Positions 53,431-62,925 of a stretch of DNA of 64,000 bases are shown one piece after another. The stretch's first letter is position 1. Every line of letters begins with the position of its first letter. Position numbers and translations under genes: made by a program. The stretch comes from Pseudomonas frederiksbergensis (GTDB lineage Bacteria > Pseudomonadota > Gammaproteobacteria > Pseudomonadales > Pseudomonadaceae), in NCBI RefSeq assembly GCF_035751725.1, contig NZ_CP142104.1, positions 930,001-994,000 on the forward strand, read 5' to 3'. The notes under the pieces were generated by a model. The model was not told where the DNA came from and searched no databases. It was given only the letters and a program-made list of their open reading frames with translations.

Positions 53431-54873
53431 ATGAGCGGGTTGTTGTCCTCAGTCAGTGAACACCTTCTAGCCCCCGGTGGCGTGACCCTCGAAAGCCTGC
53501 AAGGCGTGCTGGGCGACCTGGCCGGCCCAGGCATCGATGCCGCCGACCTGTATTTCCAGGGCCAGATTTCCGAGTCATGGTCGCTGGAAGACGGCATCGT
53601 CAAGGAAGGCAGTTTCAACCTCGACCAAGGCGTGGGCGTGCGTGCCCAATCCGGGGAAAAAACCGGTTTTGCCTACAGCAATGCCATCACCCTCGAAGCC
53701 CTTGGTACGGCGGCCCGTGCCGCTCGATCGATCTCCAGGGCCGGGCAGAACGGCACGGTCCAGGCCTTCAGCAGCAGGGATGTGGCGCAACTCTATGCCC
53801 CGGATAATCCGCTGGAAGTCATGAGCCGTGCCGAGAAAGTCGAATTGCTCAAGCGCATCGACGTCGCCACCCGCGCCCTCGACCCGCGTATCCAGCAGGT
53901 GTCGGTCAGCATGGCCGGGGTCTGGGAGCGGATCCTGGTGGCCTCTACCGATGGCGGCCTGGCGGCGGACGTACGGCCTCTGGTGCGCTTCAATGTCAGC
54001 GTGATCGTCGAGCAGAATGGCCGTCGCGAGCGCGGTGGCCATGGCGGTGGCGGGCGCACCGACTACCGTTATTTCCTCAGTGAAGACCGTGCCATGGGCT
54101 ACGCCCGCGAAGCGCTGCGCCAGGCGCTGGTCAACCTCGAAGCGATCCCGGCCCCGGCCGGTACCTTGCCAGTGGTGCTCGGGTCCGGCTGGTCCGGGGT
54201 GTTGCTGCACGAAGCGGTGGGCCACGGCCTGGAAGGCGATTTCAACCGCAAGGGCAGCTCGGCCTACAGTGGGCGCATGGGCGAAATGGTCGCCTCGAAA
54301 CTCTGCACCATCGTCGACGACGGCACGCTGGCTGGACGTCGCGGGTCCCTGAGCGTCGACGATGAAGGCACCCCGACCGAGTGCACCACTTTGATCGAAA
54401 ACGGCGTGCTCAAGGGCTACATGCAGGACAAGCTCAACGCCCGGCTCATGGGCGTGGCCCGAACCGGCAACGGTCGCCGCGAATCCTACGCACACCTGCC
54501 GATGCCGCGCATGACCAATACCTACATGTTGGGCGGCCAGAGCGATCCGGCGGAAATCATCGCCTCGGTGAAGAAAGGCATCTATTGCGCCAACCTCGGC
54601 GGTGGCCAGGTGGACATCACCAGCGGCAAGTTCGTGTTTTCCACCAGCGAGGCCTACCTGATCGAAGACGGCAAGATCACCGCGCCGGTCAAAGGCGCGA
54701 CCCTTATCGGCAACGGGCCGGAGGCAATGAGCAAGGTGTCGATGGTCGGTAACGATCTGGCGCTGGACAGCGGCGTGGGGACGTGTGGCAAGGACGGACA
54801 ATCGGTGCCGGTGGGCGTCGGCCAGCCGACCCTGAAGATCGATGCGATTACCGTGGGTGGCACGGGCGCATGA
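53431..54873 (+). CDS. tldD: Metalloprotease TldD
   Basis: 480 aa from ATG 53431 ([17 protein letters not shown]). The zinc motif [12 protein letters not shown] near residues 260-271 supplies two His; the third ligand is a Cys in the C-terminal part, likely [11 protein letters not shown]. It forms a heterodimer with PmbA/TldE that degrades unfolded peptides and processes microcin or antitoxin precursors. pmbA lies 725 nt downstream with darP on the opposite strand between them. Confidence 0.96.
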   Translation: MSGLLSSVSEHLLAPGGVTLESLQGVLGDLAGPGIDAADLYFQGQISESWSLEDGIVKEGSFNLDQGVGVRAQSGEKTGFAYSNAITLEALGTAARAARSISRAGQNGTVQAFSSRDVAQLYAPDNPLEVMSRAEKVELLKRIDVATRALDPRIQQVSVSMAGVWERILVASTDGGLAADVRPLVRFNVSVIVEQNGRRERGGHGGGGRTDYRYFLSEDRAMGYAREALRQALVNLEAIPAPAGTLPVVLGSGWSGVLLHEAVGHGLEGDFNRKGSSAYSGRMGEMVASKLCTIVDDGTLAGRRGSLSVDDEGTPTECTTLIENGVLKGYMQDKLNARLMGVARTGNGRRESYAHLPMPRMTNTYMLGGQSDPAEIIASVKKGIYCANLGGGQVDITSGKFVFSTSEAYLIEDGKITAPVKGATLIGNGPEAMSKVSMVGNDLALDSGVGTCGKDGQSVPVGVGQPTLKIDAITVGGTGA

Positions 54874-54917
54874 TGGAGCATTGGGTGGAGTGCATGGCCT
54901 CCACCCAAGGGCGTAAC

Positions 54918-55442
54918 TCAGCGCAGACCGCGTTGAGTCTCGTCCAGCTCTCGGATGTACTTGAAGATTTTACGGCTCGAGGCCGGCGGTTTGTTCTGCG
55001 CCAGTTCGTGCTGGGCCTGACGGATCAGGGAGCGCAATTGCTGGCGATCAGCCTCCGGGTAATCGATGACGAATTTTTCCAGGGTGCCGTCATCGCCCGC
55101 GATCAAGCGATCGCGCCAGCGTTCCAGGTTGTGGAAGCGCTCGTTGTACTGCCGGGTGGAGGCGTCGAGCTGGTCGAGCAAAACGAGGATGGCGTCAGTG
55201 TCCTGGTCGCGCATCAGTTTGCCGATGAATTGCAGGTGCCGTTTACGCGCGATATTCGCGGTGTGCTTGGGCGCATCGGCCAAGGCCCGGCGCAAGGCGT
55301 CGGTCAGGGGCAGTTTGGCCAGCAAGTCAGGCTTGAGTGTTGTCAGGCGCTCGCCGAGGTCAACCAGAGCATGCAGCTCGCGTTTGACCTGGGATTTGCT
55401 TTTTTCACCCTCGTAGAGGGAGTCGTCGTAAGAATCAACCAT
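54918..55442 (-). CDS. darP: Ribosome assembly factor DarP (YjgA)
   Basis: 174 aa from ATG 55440-55442 ([30 protein letters not shown]), matching the family start and length. All-helical DUF615 protein with [20 protein letters not shown] and [14 protein letters not shown]. It binds late 50S precursors. The frame continues 502 codons upstream opposite pmbA, which I regard as antisense shadow. Divergent from pmbA, convergent with tldD. Confidence 0.94.
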   Translation of the reverse strand: MVDSYDDSLYEGEKSKSQVKRELHALVDLGERLTTLKPDLLAKLPLTDALRRALADAPKHTANIARKRHLQFIGKLMRDQDTDAILVLLDQLDASTRQYNERFHNLERWRDRLIAGDDGTLEKFVIDYPEADRQQLRSLIRQAQHELAQNKPPASSRKIFKYIRELDETQRGLR

Positions 55443-55598
55443 GGTGGCAGTCCGCAAAGAAACGCCGCCATGATAACCAGTCGGGGGCCGCTTGTCCGGC
55501 CCGGTCGCTAGAAGGCCAAGGGTTTGTACGAAAAATCGCCGCGCAGGCCGTTTGCGTTCAAAACCGTTACCGAAAGCAGAATTTGAGTGGAGAACACC

Positions 55599-56945
55599 AT
55601 GAGTGCAGTTCAAAGCGTCGGCCCGCAAGCATTGCCGGCACTGCAGGAGCAAGTCGAGCAGATTCTCGCCGAGGCCAAGCGACAGGGGGCCAGCGCCTGT
55701 GAAGTGGCGGTATCGCTGGAGCAGGGACTGTCGACCTCGGTGCGCCAGCGCGAGGTGGAAACCGTTGAATTCAATCGCGACCAGGGTTTCGGCATTACCT
55801 TGTACGTAGGCCAGCGCAAGGGCTCGGCCAGCACTTCGGCCAGCGGGCCCGAGGCCATTCGCGAAACGGTGGCCGCGGCGCTGGCGATTGCCAAGCACAC
55901 GTCCGAAGACGAAGCCTCGGGCTTGGCCGACGCCGCGCTGATGTGCAAGGAGCTGAAGGATTTCGACCTGTTCCACGCCTGGGACATCACGCCCGAGCAG
56001 GCTATCGAACAGGCACTGCGCTGTGAGGCGGCGGCATTCGAGGCCGACAGCCGGATCAAGAATGCCGATGGTACGACGCTCAATACCCACCAGGGTTGCC
56101 GCGTCTATGGCAACAGCCATGGCTTTGTCGGCGGTTACGCATCGACCCGCCACAGCCTCAGTTGCGTGATGATCGCCGAGGCCGACGGGCAGATGCAGCG
56201 CGACTACTGGTACGACGTCAACCGCCAGGGCACGTTGTTGGCGGACCCTGTGAGCATCGGCCAGAAAGCCGCGCAACGGGCAGCCAGCCGTCTGGGCGCA
56301 CGGCCGGTACCGACCTGCGAAGTGCCGGTGCTGTTTTCTGCCGAACTGGCCGGTGGCTTGTTCGGCAGCTTCCTGTCGGCGGTGTCCGGCGGCAACCTGT
56401 ACCGCAAGTCGTCGTTCCTCGAGGGCGCGCTGGGCCAGAAACTGTTCCCGGAATGGATGACCATCGACGAGCGACCACACCTGATGCAAGCCATGGGCAG
56501 TTCGGCGTTCGATGGCGATGGCCTGGCCACCTATGCCAAGCCGTTCGTGGAAAAAGGCGAGTTGGTGTCCTACATCCTCGGGACTTATTCGGGCCGCAAG
56601 CTGGGCATGCCAAGCACCGCCAATGCCGGCGGCGTGCACAACCTGTTCGTTACCCATGGCGAAGAGGACCAGGCTGCACTGCTGCGGCGCATGGGCCGCG
56701 GCTTGTTGGTGACGGAACTGATGGGCCATGGCCTGAACATGGTCACCGGGGATTATTCCCGTGGCGCGGCGGGGTTCTGGGTCGAGAATGGCGAGATCCA
56801 GTTCCCGGTCCAGGAAGTGACCATTGCGGGGAACATGCGCGACATGTTCAAGCAAATCGTGGCGGTGGGGAATGATTTGGAGCTGCGCAGCAACATTCGC
56901 ACTGGCTCGGTGTTGATTGAACGGATGACGGTGGCGGGTAGCTAA
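55599..56945 (+). CDS. pmbA: Metalloprotease subunit PmbA (TldE)
   Basis: 448 aa from ATG 55599 ([18 protein letters not shown]); GGAG lies 9 nt upstream. Same fold as TldD but without the HExxxH zinc motif, as usual for this partner; [33 protein letters not shown] is the conserved region. Works with TldD. A strong terminator follows. Confidence 0.96.
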   Translation: MSAVQSVGPQALPALQEQVEQILAEAKRQGASACEVAVSLEQGLSTSVRQREVETVEFNRDQGFGITLYVGQRKGSASTSASGPEAIRETVAAALAIAKHTSEDEASGLADAALMCKELKDFDLFHAWDITPEQAIEQALRCEAAAFEADSRIKNADGTTLNTHQGCRVYGNSHGFVGGYASTRHSLSCVMIAEADGQMQRDYWYDVNRQGTLLADPVSIGQKAAQRAASRLGARPVPTCEVPVLFSAELAGGLFGSFLSAVSGGNLYRKSSFLEGALGQKLFPEWMTIDERPHLMQAMGSSAFDGDGLATYAKPFVEKGELVSYILGTYSGRKLGMPSTANAGGVHNLFVTHGEEDQAALLRRMGRGLLVTELMGHGLNMVTGDYSRGAAGFWVENGEIQFPVQEVTIAGNMRDMFKQIVAVGNDLELRSNIRTGSVLIERMTVAGS

Positions 56946-56963
56946 CACCTCACCGTGTAAAAC

Positions 56964-57000
56964 AAAGGCGCGTCATCCATTGAGGTGACGCGCCTTTTTT
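56964..57000 (+). terminator. Rho-independent terminator after pmbA
   Basis: GGCGCGTCA and TGACGCGCC arms with a 10-nt loop, followed by TTTTTT and preceded by AAA. Confidence 0.93.
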
Positions 57001-57058
57001 GTGCCAGCAAACTTCCTTTGTTCCCCTGTCTCGCTTGTGTTGCGTCTTATTATCATCT

Positions 57059-57077
57059 AATAATGAATCTCATTTGC
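57059..57077 (+). promoter_or_regulatory. Fur-box-like site upstream of fagA
   Basis: AATAATGAATCTCATTTGC matches the 19-bp Fur consensus at 13 positions by my count, 16 nt before the fagA start. An overlapping TTATTATCATCTAATAATG may extend it. It fits known Fur control of this gene group in Pseudomonas. Confidence 0.65.
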
Positions 57078-57093
57078 CGAGCGGGACCCGGTC

Positions 57094-57489
57094 ATGAGTG
57101 TTGCCCTGCACGAACAACCCTACCTTGAAAGCTGGCGCTGGATGAGTCGCCAGATCCGTTGCGCGACAAGTCCGGACGAGCCTCGGCTGATCGAGCATTA
57201 CCTGGCCGAGGGCCGCTACCTTGCCTGCTGCACTGCCACTTCACCGTGGATGATTTCCGAAACCGCCTTTCGCCTGCTCCTCGATACCGCCCGCGACGTC
57301 GCGCTGCCATGGCATTGGCGAAACCTGTGTCTGGATCAAGCCTGGCGTCCACTTCGCGACTTGGAGCAGCAGTCGAATTGCCGCTGCCGTCTCAGGCGTT
57401 GGCAGAGCCACGCCTGGGCGCTGGCGACCTGCGCGCTGGAGCCATCGATTTCCCTTACTGAACTGGAACAAGGATTCCCCGATGAGTAA
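57094..57489 (+). CDS. fagA: Fur-associated protein FagA
   Basis: 131 aa (MSVALHEQPYLESWRWMSRQIRCATSPDEPRLIEHYLAEGRY). It is the small protein always found before fumC in the pseudomonad fagA-fumC-orf-sodA group; biochemical role unknown. It contains four Cys residues (RC, ACC, NCRC region). Directly downstream of a Fur-box-like site, so expected to rise under iron limitation. Overlaps fumC by 8 nt. Confidence 0.88.
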   Translation: MSVALHEQPYLESWRWMSRQIRCATSPDEPRLIEHYLAEGRYLACCTATSPWMISETAFRLLLDTARDVALPWHWRNLCLDQAWRPLRDLEQQSNCRCRLRRWQSHAWALATCALEPSISLTELEQGFPDE

Positions 57490-58858
57490 TACCCGTATCG
57501 AACGCGACAGCATGGGCGAACTTCAGGTGCCGGTGGCTGCGCTCTATGGCGCGCAGACCCAGCGTGCGGTGGATAACTTTCCTGTCAGTGGCCAGCGCAT
57601 GCCGGCGCAGTTCATTCGCGCCCTGATCCTGGCCAAGGCTGCCGCCGCCAGGGCCAACGTAGAGTTGGGACAAGTCAGCGCGGCCCAAGGCAAGGCCATC
57701 GTCGATGCGGCCCAGGGCTTGCTGGAAGGCGACTTCATGGAACATTTCCCGGTGGATATTTTCCAGACCGGCTCCGGCACCAGTTCCAACATGAACGCCA
57801 ACGAAGTGATCGCCACCCTGGCCAGTCGCCTGTTGGGAGAGCCGGTCAACCCGAACGATCATGTCAATTGCGGGCAGAGCAGCAACGACATCATTCCCAC
57901 CAGTATTCACGTCAGCGCCGCGCTGGCCTTGCATGAGCAGTTGCTGCCAGCGCTGTTGCACCTGGTGCAGGTGATCGAGCGCAAGGCGGGAGAGGTCCAC
58001 CCGTTCATCAAGACCGGTCGGACCCATCTGATGGATGCCATGCCGGTGCGCCTGAGCCAGGTGCTCGACGGTTGGGCGCAGCAGCTCAAGGCCAATATCG
58101 GCCATCTGCAGGACCTGCTGCCGAGCCTGCAATCCTTGGCCCAGGGCGGTACGGCGGTCGGCACCGGGGTCAATGCCCATCCACGCTTCGCCGAGTTGTT
58201 CAGCCAACAACTGACGCAGTTGACCCAGGTGCAATTCACGCCGGGAACGAATCTGTTCGCGCTGATCGGCTCCCAGGACACCGCCGTGGCGGTTTCCGGA
58301 CAGCTCAAGACCACGGCCGTGTCGCTGATGAAAATTGCCAACGACCTGCGCTGGATGAATTCCGGGCCGCTGGCGGGCCTGGGCGAGATCGAGCTGGAAG
58401 GCTTGCAGCCGGGTTCCTCGATCATGCCCGGCAAGGTCAACCCGGTCATTCCTGAAGCCACGGCGATGGTGGCGGCCCAAGTGATCGGCAACGACACGGT
58501 GATCACCATCGCCGGTCAATCGGGCAATTTCGAACTCAACGTAATGCTGCCGATCATCGCCCAGAACCTGCTGAGCAGCATCACGTTGATGTCCACCGCC
58601 AGCCGGTTGCTGGCGGACAAGGCCATCGCCACGTTCAAGGTCAACGAAGCCAGGCTCAAGGAGGCGCTGTCGCGTAACCCGATCCTGGTCACGGCGCTGA
58701 ATCCGATCATCGGTTACCAGAAGGCCGCTGAAATCGCCAAGAAGGCTTATCAGCAAGGTCGCCCGGTCATCGATGTCGCCCTGGAGCACACCGACCTGAC
58801 GCGCGCCGAGCTTGAGGTCCTGCTGGACCCCGAGAAACTCACCGCCGGGGGGGTGTGA
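57482..58858 (+). CDS. fumC: Class II (iron-independent) fumarase FumC
   Basis: 458 aa; AAGGA 8 nt before the ATG. Motifs: GSGTSSNMNANEVIA, HVNCGQSSNDIIPT, KTGRTHLMDAMPVRL and the superfamily signature GSSIMPGKVNP. It hydrates fumarate without an Fe-S cluster. Expression with an Mn superoxide dismutase behind a Fur-type site lets the TCA cycle run when iron is short. Confidence 0.97.
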   Translation: MSNTRIERDSMGELQVPVAALYGAQTQRAVDNFPVSGQRMPAQFIRALILAKAAAARANVELGQVSAAQGKAIVDAAQGLLEGDFMEHFPVDIFQTGSGTSSNMNANEVIATLASRLLGEPVNPNDHVNCGQSSNDIIPTSIHVSAALALHEQLLPALLHLVQVIERKAGEVHPFIKTGRTHLMDAMPVRLSQVLDGWAQQLKANIGHLQDLLPSLQSLAQGGTAVGTGVNAHPRFAELFSQQLTQLTQVQFTPGTNLFALIGSQDTAVAVSGQLKTTAVSLMKIANDLRWMNSGPLAGLGEIELEGLQPGSSIMPGKVNPVIPEATAMVAAQVIGNDTVITIAGQSGNFELNVMLPIIAQNLLSSITLMSTASRLLADKAIATFKVNEARLKEALSRNPILVTALNPIIGYQKAAEIAKKAYQQGRPVIDVALEHTDLTRAELEVLLDPEKLTAGGV

Positions 58859-58885
58859 CCCCGACACTCATGTGGAGGACTCATC

Positions 58886-59326
58886 ATGGAACACTGGAAA
58901 CGTACGATCGAGCGTGCCAATCGCTGTTTCATGCAAGGCGAGTTGGTCGATGCTCGCGAAGCCTACCTGCAAGCACTGGCGCTGGCGCAGGTGTTGTTCG
59001 AGCGTTGGGCGGACGCGGATGAAGCCGTGGCGGCTTGTGTCGTGTCCCACCACAACCTGGCGGACCTGCACCTGCGCTTGAATCAGCCGGAGGAGAGCGC
59101 GGAGTACCTGTGTGCCATCCACCAGCGCCTGCTGACGGCCCTGCAGGACGAACGCCTGGCCCCGGCCCTGCGTGCCGCTGCGATGCGCCAGAGCCACAAG
59201 ACCTATGTCGAGCTGTTGAATTTCATCGGCGAGCACGGCGAATACCCACGCACCCACCGCTTGCTCCACGGCGATGCCGCTTCGACCCGGCATCGCGACA
59301 CCCCTGTTCATTACGGAGTCCATTGA
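58886..59326 (+). CDS. Conserved hypothetical protein between fumC and sodA
   Basis: 146 aa, with TGGAGG before the ATG. Helical, no signal peptide. The pattern [29 protein letters not shown] and [30 protein letters not shown] resembles tetratricopeptide-type helix pairs. Conserved at this place in Pseudomonas (PA4469 position), role unknown. Its stop codon is one base before the sodA start. Confidence 0.85.
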   Translation: MEHWKRTIERANRCFMQGELVDAREAYLQALALAQVLFERWADADEAVAACVVSHHNLADLHLRLNQPEESAEYLCAIHQRLLTALQDERLAPALRAAAMRQSHKTYVELLNFIGEHGEYPRTHRLLHGDAASTRHRDTPVHYGVH

Positions 59327-59327
59327 G

Positions 59328-59939
59328 ATGGCTTTTACCTTGCCTGCGTTGCCTTATGCCTACGACGCCCTGGAACCGCACATCGATGCGAAGACCATGG
59401 AAATCCACTACACCAAGCATCACCAGACGTACATCAACAACCTCAACGCGGCGGTGGAGGGCACCGAATACGCCGATTGGCCCGTCGAGCAACTGGTGGC
59501 CAGCGTTGAGCAGCTTCCCCAGGAATTGAAAGCTGCGGTGATCAACCAGGGCGGCGGCCATGCGAATCATTCGTTGTTCTGGGAGGTGATGGCGCCCCAC
59601 GGTGGTGGCCAGCCGGACGGCGCACTGGCGGCGGCGATCGAAGCGCAGCTGGGCGGCATCGAGCGGTTCAAGGAAGCCTTCACCAAAGCCGCGTTGAGCC
59701 GTTTCGGCAGCGGCTGGGCCTGGCTGAGCGTGACCCCGCAAAAGACCTTGGTTGTTGAAAGCAGTGGCAACCAGGACAGCCCCTTGATGAGTGGCAACAC
59801 GCCAATTCTCGGCCTGGATGTGTGGGAGCACGCATATTACCTGCTGTACCAGAACCGTCGTCCCGAATACATCAACGCGTTCTACAACGTGATCCATTGG
59901 CCGGAAGTTGCACGACGCTACCAGGCAGCGGTCGCTTGA
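59328..59939 (+). CDS. sodA: Manganese superoxide dismutase
   Basis: 203 aa from ATG 59328 ([20 protein letters not shown]); GGAG about 9 nt upstream. Metal ligands: His in [16 protein letters not shown], His in [11 protein letters not shown], Asp and His in [24 protein letters not shown] and context with the Fur-controlled operon point to the Mn form rather than Fe. It removes superoxide in the cytoplasm under iron limitation. Confidence 0.93.
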   Translation: MAFTLPALPYAYDALEPHIDAKTMEIHYTKHHQTYINNLNAAVEGTEYADWPVEQLVASVEQLPQELKAAVINQGGGHANHSLFWEVMAPHGGGQPDGALAAAIEAQLGGIERFKEAFTKAALSRFGSGWAWLSVTPQKTLVVESSGNQDSPLMSGNTPILGLDVWEHAYYLLYQNRRPEYINAFYNVIHWPEVARRYQAAVA

Positions 59940-59969
59940 GTCCCTACTAAGAACAATCCAAGGCTGACT

Positions 59970-60860
59970 ATGGACACTGAAACTCTGGCGATAGCCGGCG
60001 GGCGCATGTTTCGCTACGCCTTGGGATCACTGCTACTGTTGGTCGGGATGACCCTGCTGGCGGCGCAGGGACTGGCATGGCTGGACCTGGAGCCGAAGTT
60101 GCTGCGTGCGTTGCAAGGTGGCGGGCTTTGCGCCCTGGGCACCGCGCTGGGGGCGGTGCCGGTGCTGGTGATCCGGCGCATGCCCCAGGCCGTGAGCGAT
60201 TCGCTGCTGGGGTTCGGCGCCGGAGTGATGCTTGCCGCCACGGCATTCTCACTGATCGTGCCGGCAATAGCCGCCGCCGAGCAGTTGGGGCTCACGCCAT
60301 GGGCGGCCAGTGGCCTTGTCTGTTTGGGCATCCTCTCGGGGGCATTCGGGCTGTATCTGGTAGACCGCAAGGTGTCGGCCAGCCCCGAAAGGCTGATCGC
60401 CGCGCCAGGACGCCCGATCATTGCGCCGCGGATCTGGTTGTTCGTCGTCGCCATCATTGCCCATAACATCCCCGAAGGAATGGCCGTTGGCGTCTCTGCG
60501 GGCGGCGGTATGCCGGACGCCGACAGCCTGGCGATGGGCATCGCCTTGCAGGACGTCCCGGAAGGGCTGGTGATTGCGTTGGTGCTCGCGGCTGCGGGAA
60601 TGTCGCATGCCAGGGCATTTTTGATCGGCGCCGCGTCAGGGCTGGTCGAGCCGGTGTTTGCGCTGCTATGCGCCTGGTTGGTCAGCCTGGCCGAGGTGCT
60701 GTTGCCGCTTGGGCTGGCACTGGCGGCAGGGGCGATGTTGCTGGTAGTGACCCATGAAGTGATCCCCGAATCTCGCCGCAATGGTCATGAGAAGCTGGCG
60801 AGCCTGGGATTGCTGGTGGGTTTTTGCCTGATGATGGTGATGGACACGGCGTTGGCCTGA
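59970..60860 (+). CDS. ZIP-family metal transporter
   Basis: 296 aa with about eight membrane helices. ZIP motifs: HNIPEGMAVGVSAGG in helix IV and LQDVPEGLVIALVLA in helix V, where Asp replaces the more usual His; MLLVVTHEVIPESRRNGHEK near the end. Likely imports Zn2+, Mn2+ or Fe2+. Next to the iron-regulated SOD group, so manganese supply is plausible but unproven. Corresponds to the PA4467 position. Confidence 0.87.
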   Translation: MDTETLAIAGGRMFRYALGSLLLLVGMTLLAAQGLAWLDLEPKLLRALQGGGLCALGTALGAVPVLVIRRMPQAVSDSLLGFGAGVMLAATAFSLIVPAIAAAEQLGLTPWAASGLVCLGILSGAFGLYLVDRKVSASPERLIAAPGRPIIAPRIWLFVVAIIAHNIPEGMAVGVSAGGGMPDADSLAMGIALQDVPEGLVIALVLAAAGMSHARAFLIGAASGLVEPVFALLCAWLVSLAEVLLPLGLALAAGAMLLVVTHEVIPESRRNGHEKLASLGLLVGFCLMMVMDTALA

Positions 60861-60912
60861 TGCAATCCAAGGACCATGCGCTTGTGCTGTTGTGGCTCGA
60901 GTCCTCGGGCAG

Positions 60913-61188
60913 TCACTCGCCTTCGTCGAAGTATCTGTTGATCAGGTCCACCAGGGCGTCCATCGCTTCCTGCGCCTGTTCACCTTCAGTGCTCAGGTGG
61001 ATCTTGGTGCCCTTGCCGGCGGCGAGCATCATCATCGCCATGATGCTTTTACCATCGATGGTGGTCTCAGGGTCGCGCCCGACCCTGATCGTGACATCCG
61101 GAAACTGACCCGCCACACCGACGAATTTCGCTGACGCTCGGGCATGCAGACCCAGCTTGTTGATGATTTCAATTTCCCGAGCAGGCAT
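60913..61188 (-). CDS. ptsO: Nitrogen-PTS phosphocarrier NPr
   Basis: 91 aa HPr-like protein (MPAREIEIINKLGLHARASAKFV). Phospho-accepting His15 is in GLHARAS; the regulatory-site segment reads GKSIMAMMMLAAG. It passes phosphate from EI-Ntr (PtsP) to PtsN. Last gene of rpoN-hpf-ptsN-rapZ-ptsO, 15 nt after rapZ. Confidence 0.94.
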   Translation of the reverse strand: MPAREIEIINKLGLHARASAKFVGVAGQFPDVTIRVGRDPETTIDGKSIMAMMMLAAGKGTKIHLSTEGEQAQEAMDALVDLINRYFDEGE

Positions 61189-61203
61189 CGCGATGTGAAT
61201 CCT

Positions 61204-62061
61204 TTAGCTGAGGTCGCGGTGGCGAACCTGGACGTTCTTCAGGGATTGTTGCAGGAGCTGACCCAGGCGTTCGGTCAGGTAGACGGAGCGGTGATGACCA
61301 CCGGTACAGCCGATGGCGATCGTGACGTAGGCACGGTTGCTCGCGGCAAAGCGGGGCAGCCATTTGAGCAGGTAGCTGGAGATGTCCTGGAACATTTCCT
61401 CGACATCCGGCTGGGTAGCCAGGTAATCGATCACCGGTTGGTCCAGCCCGGACTGCTCGCGCAGTTCCGGCTTCCAGTAAGGGTTGGGCAGGCAGCGGAC
61501 ATCGAATACCAGGTCGGCGTCCACCGGCATTCCGCGCTTGAAACCGAACGATTCGACGAGGAAGGCCGTACCCGGTTCCGGCTGGTTCAGCAGGCGCAAC
61601 TTGATGGTGTCGCGCAGTTGATACAGGTTCAGGTTCGTGGTGTTGAGCTTGAGGTCCGCCAGGTCTGCGATGGGGCCCAGCAGTTGGCTTTCGTCATGGA
61701 TGGCTTCAGCCAGGGAGCGGCTGGCATTGCTCAGCGGATGACGCCGACGGGTTTCGGAAAAGCGCTTGAGCAAAGTTTCTTCGTCGGCATCCAGGTACAG
61801 CACGTCGCACTGGATATGCCGGTTGCGCACATCCTCGAGCAGTTCAGGAAACCGCGACAGATGGCTGGGCAGGTTACGGGCATCGATGGACACGGCGACC
61901 AGCGGTTGCGCCAGTTCGGTGTGGATCAAGGCGCGCTCGGCCAATTCCGGAAGCAGGCCTGCCGGCAAATTGTCGATGCAATAGTAGCCGTTATCCTCAA
62001 GCACATTGAGGGCGGTACTTTTACCGGAGCCGGAGCGGCCACTGACGATGATCATGCGCAT
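61204..62061 (-). CDS. rapZ: RNase adapter / nucleotide-binding protein RapZ
   Basis: 285 aa. Walker [10 protein letters not shown] at residues 8-16; C-terminal part with [12 protein letters not shown] and [17 protein letters not shown], the small-metabolite-sensing domain. In E. coli it binds GlmZ/GlmY RNAs to tune glucosamine-6-phosphate synthase; in pseudomonads the RNA targets are less clear. 2 nt after ptsN. Confidence 0.95.
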   Translation of the reverse strand: MRMIIVSGRSGSGKSTALNVLEDNGYYCIDNLPAGLLPELAERALIHTELAQPLVAVSIDARNLPSHLSRFPELLEDVRNRHIQCDVLYLDADEETLLKRFSETRRRHPLSNASRSLAEAIHDESQLLGPIADLADLKLNTTNLNLYQLRDTIKLRLLNQPEPGTAFLVESFGFKRGMPVDADLVFDVRCLPNPYWKPELREQSGLDQPVIDYLATQPDVEEMFQDISSYLLKWLPRFAASNRAYVTIAIGCTGGHHRSVYLTERLGQLLQQSLKNVQVRHRDLS

Positions 62062-62063
62062 GG

Positions 62064-62528
62064 TTAATGACCGTTCTGCTCGTCCAGGACAACCTGATAC
62101 AAAGCTTCGCTACTCGCTGCGCTGCGCAGTTTTTCACGCACTTCCTTGCGGTCCAGCATGCTGGCGATCTGGCGCAGCAGCTCAAGGTGCGCATCGGTCG
62201 CCGCTTCCGGAACCAGCAATACGAACAGCAGGTCGACCGGCGCGCCGTCGATGGCGTCGAAATCAATGGGGGCTTCAAGGTGCAGCAGCGCGCTGATCGG
62301 CGCTTCACAGCCCTTGAGGCGGCAATGGGGAATGGCGATGCCGTTGCCAAAACCGGTGGAACCGAGTTTTTCACGGGCAATGAGGGCCTCGAAGACGTCC
62401 TGCATTTCCAGATCCGGCACTTCGCGGTGGATCAGGTTGGCGATTTGTTCGAGGGCTTTCTTTTTACTGCCACCCGGCGCGTTCACTTGGGAGCGGCCGG
62501 GGGTCAGGATGGTTTCTAGTCGGATCAT
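62064..62528 (-). CDS. ptsN: Nitrogen-PTS EIIA protein PtsN
   Basis: 154 aa EIIA(Fru/Ntr) domain. The phospho-accepting His68 is in [25 protein letters not shown] follows. It regulates potassium transport, carbon/nitrogen balance and, in Pseudomonas, polyhydroxyalkanoate and catabolic promoters. Begins 12 nt after hpf. Confidence 0.95.
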   Translation of the reverse strand: MIRLETILTPGRSQVNAPGGSKKKALEQIANLIHREVPDLEMQDVFEALIAREKLGSTGFGNGIAIPHCRLKGCEAPISALLHLEAPIDFDAIDGAPVDLLFVLLVPEAATDAHLELLRQIASMLDRKEVREKLRSAASSEALYQVVLDEQNGH

Positions 62529-62540
62529 GGATTGGGGGGG

Positions 62541-62849
62541 TTAACGACCGGTTGCGCCCTGGAGGAGGCTCTGGGTCTTTTCCTTATGCTTTTTGAGTTG
62601 GCGATCCAGCTTGTCGGTCAGCAGGTCAATCGCGGCATACATGTCTGAATGCTCTGCGTTGGCAACCACTTCTCCGCCGGGGATATGCAGCGTGGCTTCG
62701 ATTTTCTGCAGCAGCTTTTCGACGTTCATCGTGACTTGCACATTGGTGATCTTGTCGAAATGCCTTTCCAATCGGTCGAGTTTTTCGCCGATGTAGGTGC
62801 GCAGGGGTTCGGTCACTTCCAGTTGGTGTCCACTGATGTTGACTTGCAT
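62541..62849 (-). CDS. hpf: Ribosome hibernation promoting factor (short form)
   Basis: 102 aa from ATG 62847-62849 (MQVNISGHQLEVTEPLRTYIGEKLDRLERHFDK), with AAGGAG 7 nt upstream; an 18-codon extension lacks a site. Sigma-54 modulation/S30EA fold, without the long C-terminal domain. It promotes 100S ribosome dimers in stationary phase. Confidence 0.94.
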   Translation of the reverse strand: MQVNISGHQLEVTEPLRTYIGEKLDRLERHFDKITNVQVTMNVEKLLQKIEATLHIPGGEVVANAEHSDMYAAIDLLTDKLDRQLKKHKEKTQSLLQGATGR

Positions 62850-62925
62850 ACAGCTTCTCCTTCGTTGCCAGTGCATAAAGCGGCAGGCTGGGTTGCCTGC
62901 CACTGGAACGCTGTGGCGTGGCCCG

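Noticed and set aside
55443..56948. Minus-strand open frame extending DarP to 676 residues across all of pmbA
   Set aside because: DarP has its normal start at 55442 and normal length of 174; the extension is opposite a conserved gene and reads as Arg/His/Gln-rich shadow produced by high third-position GC.
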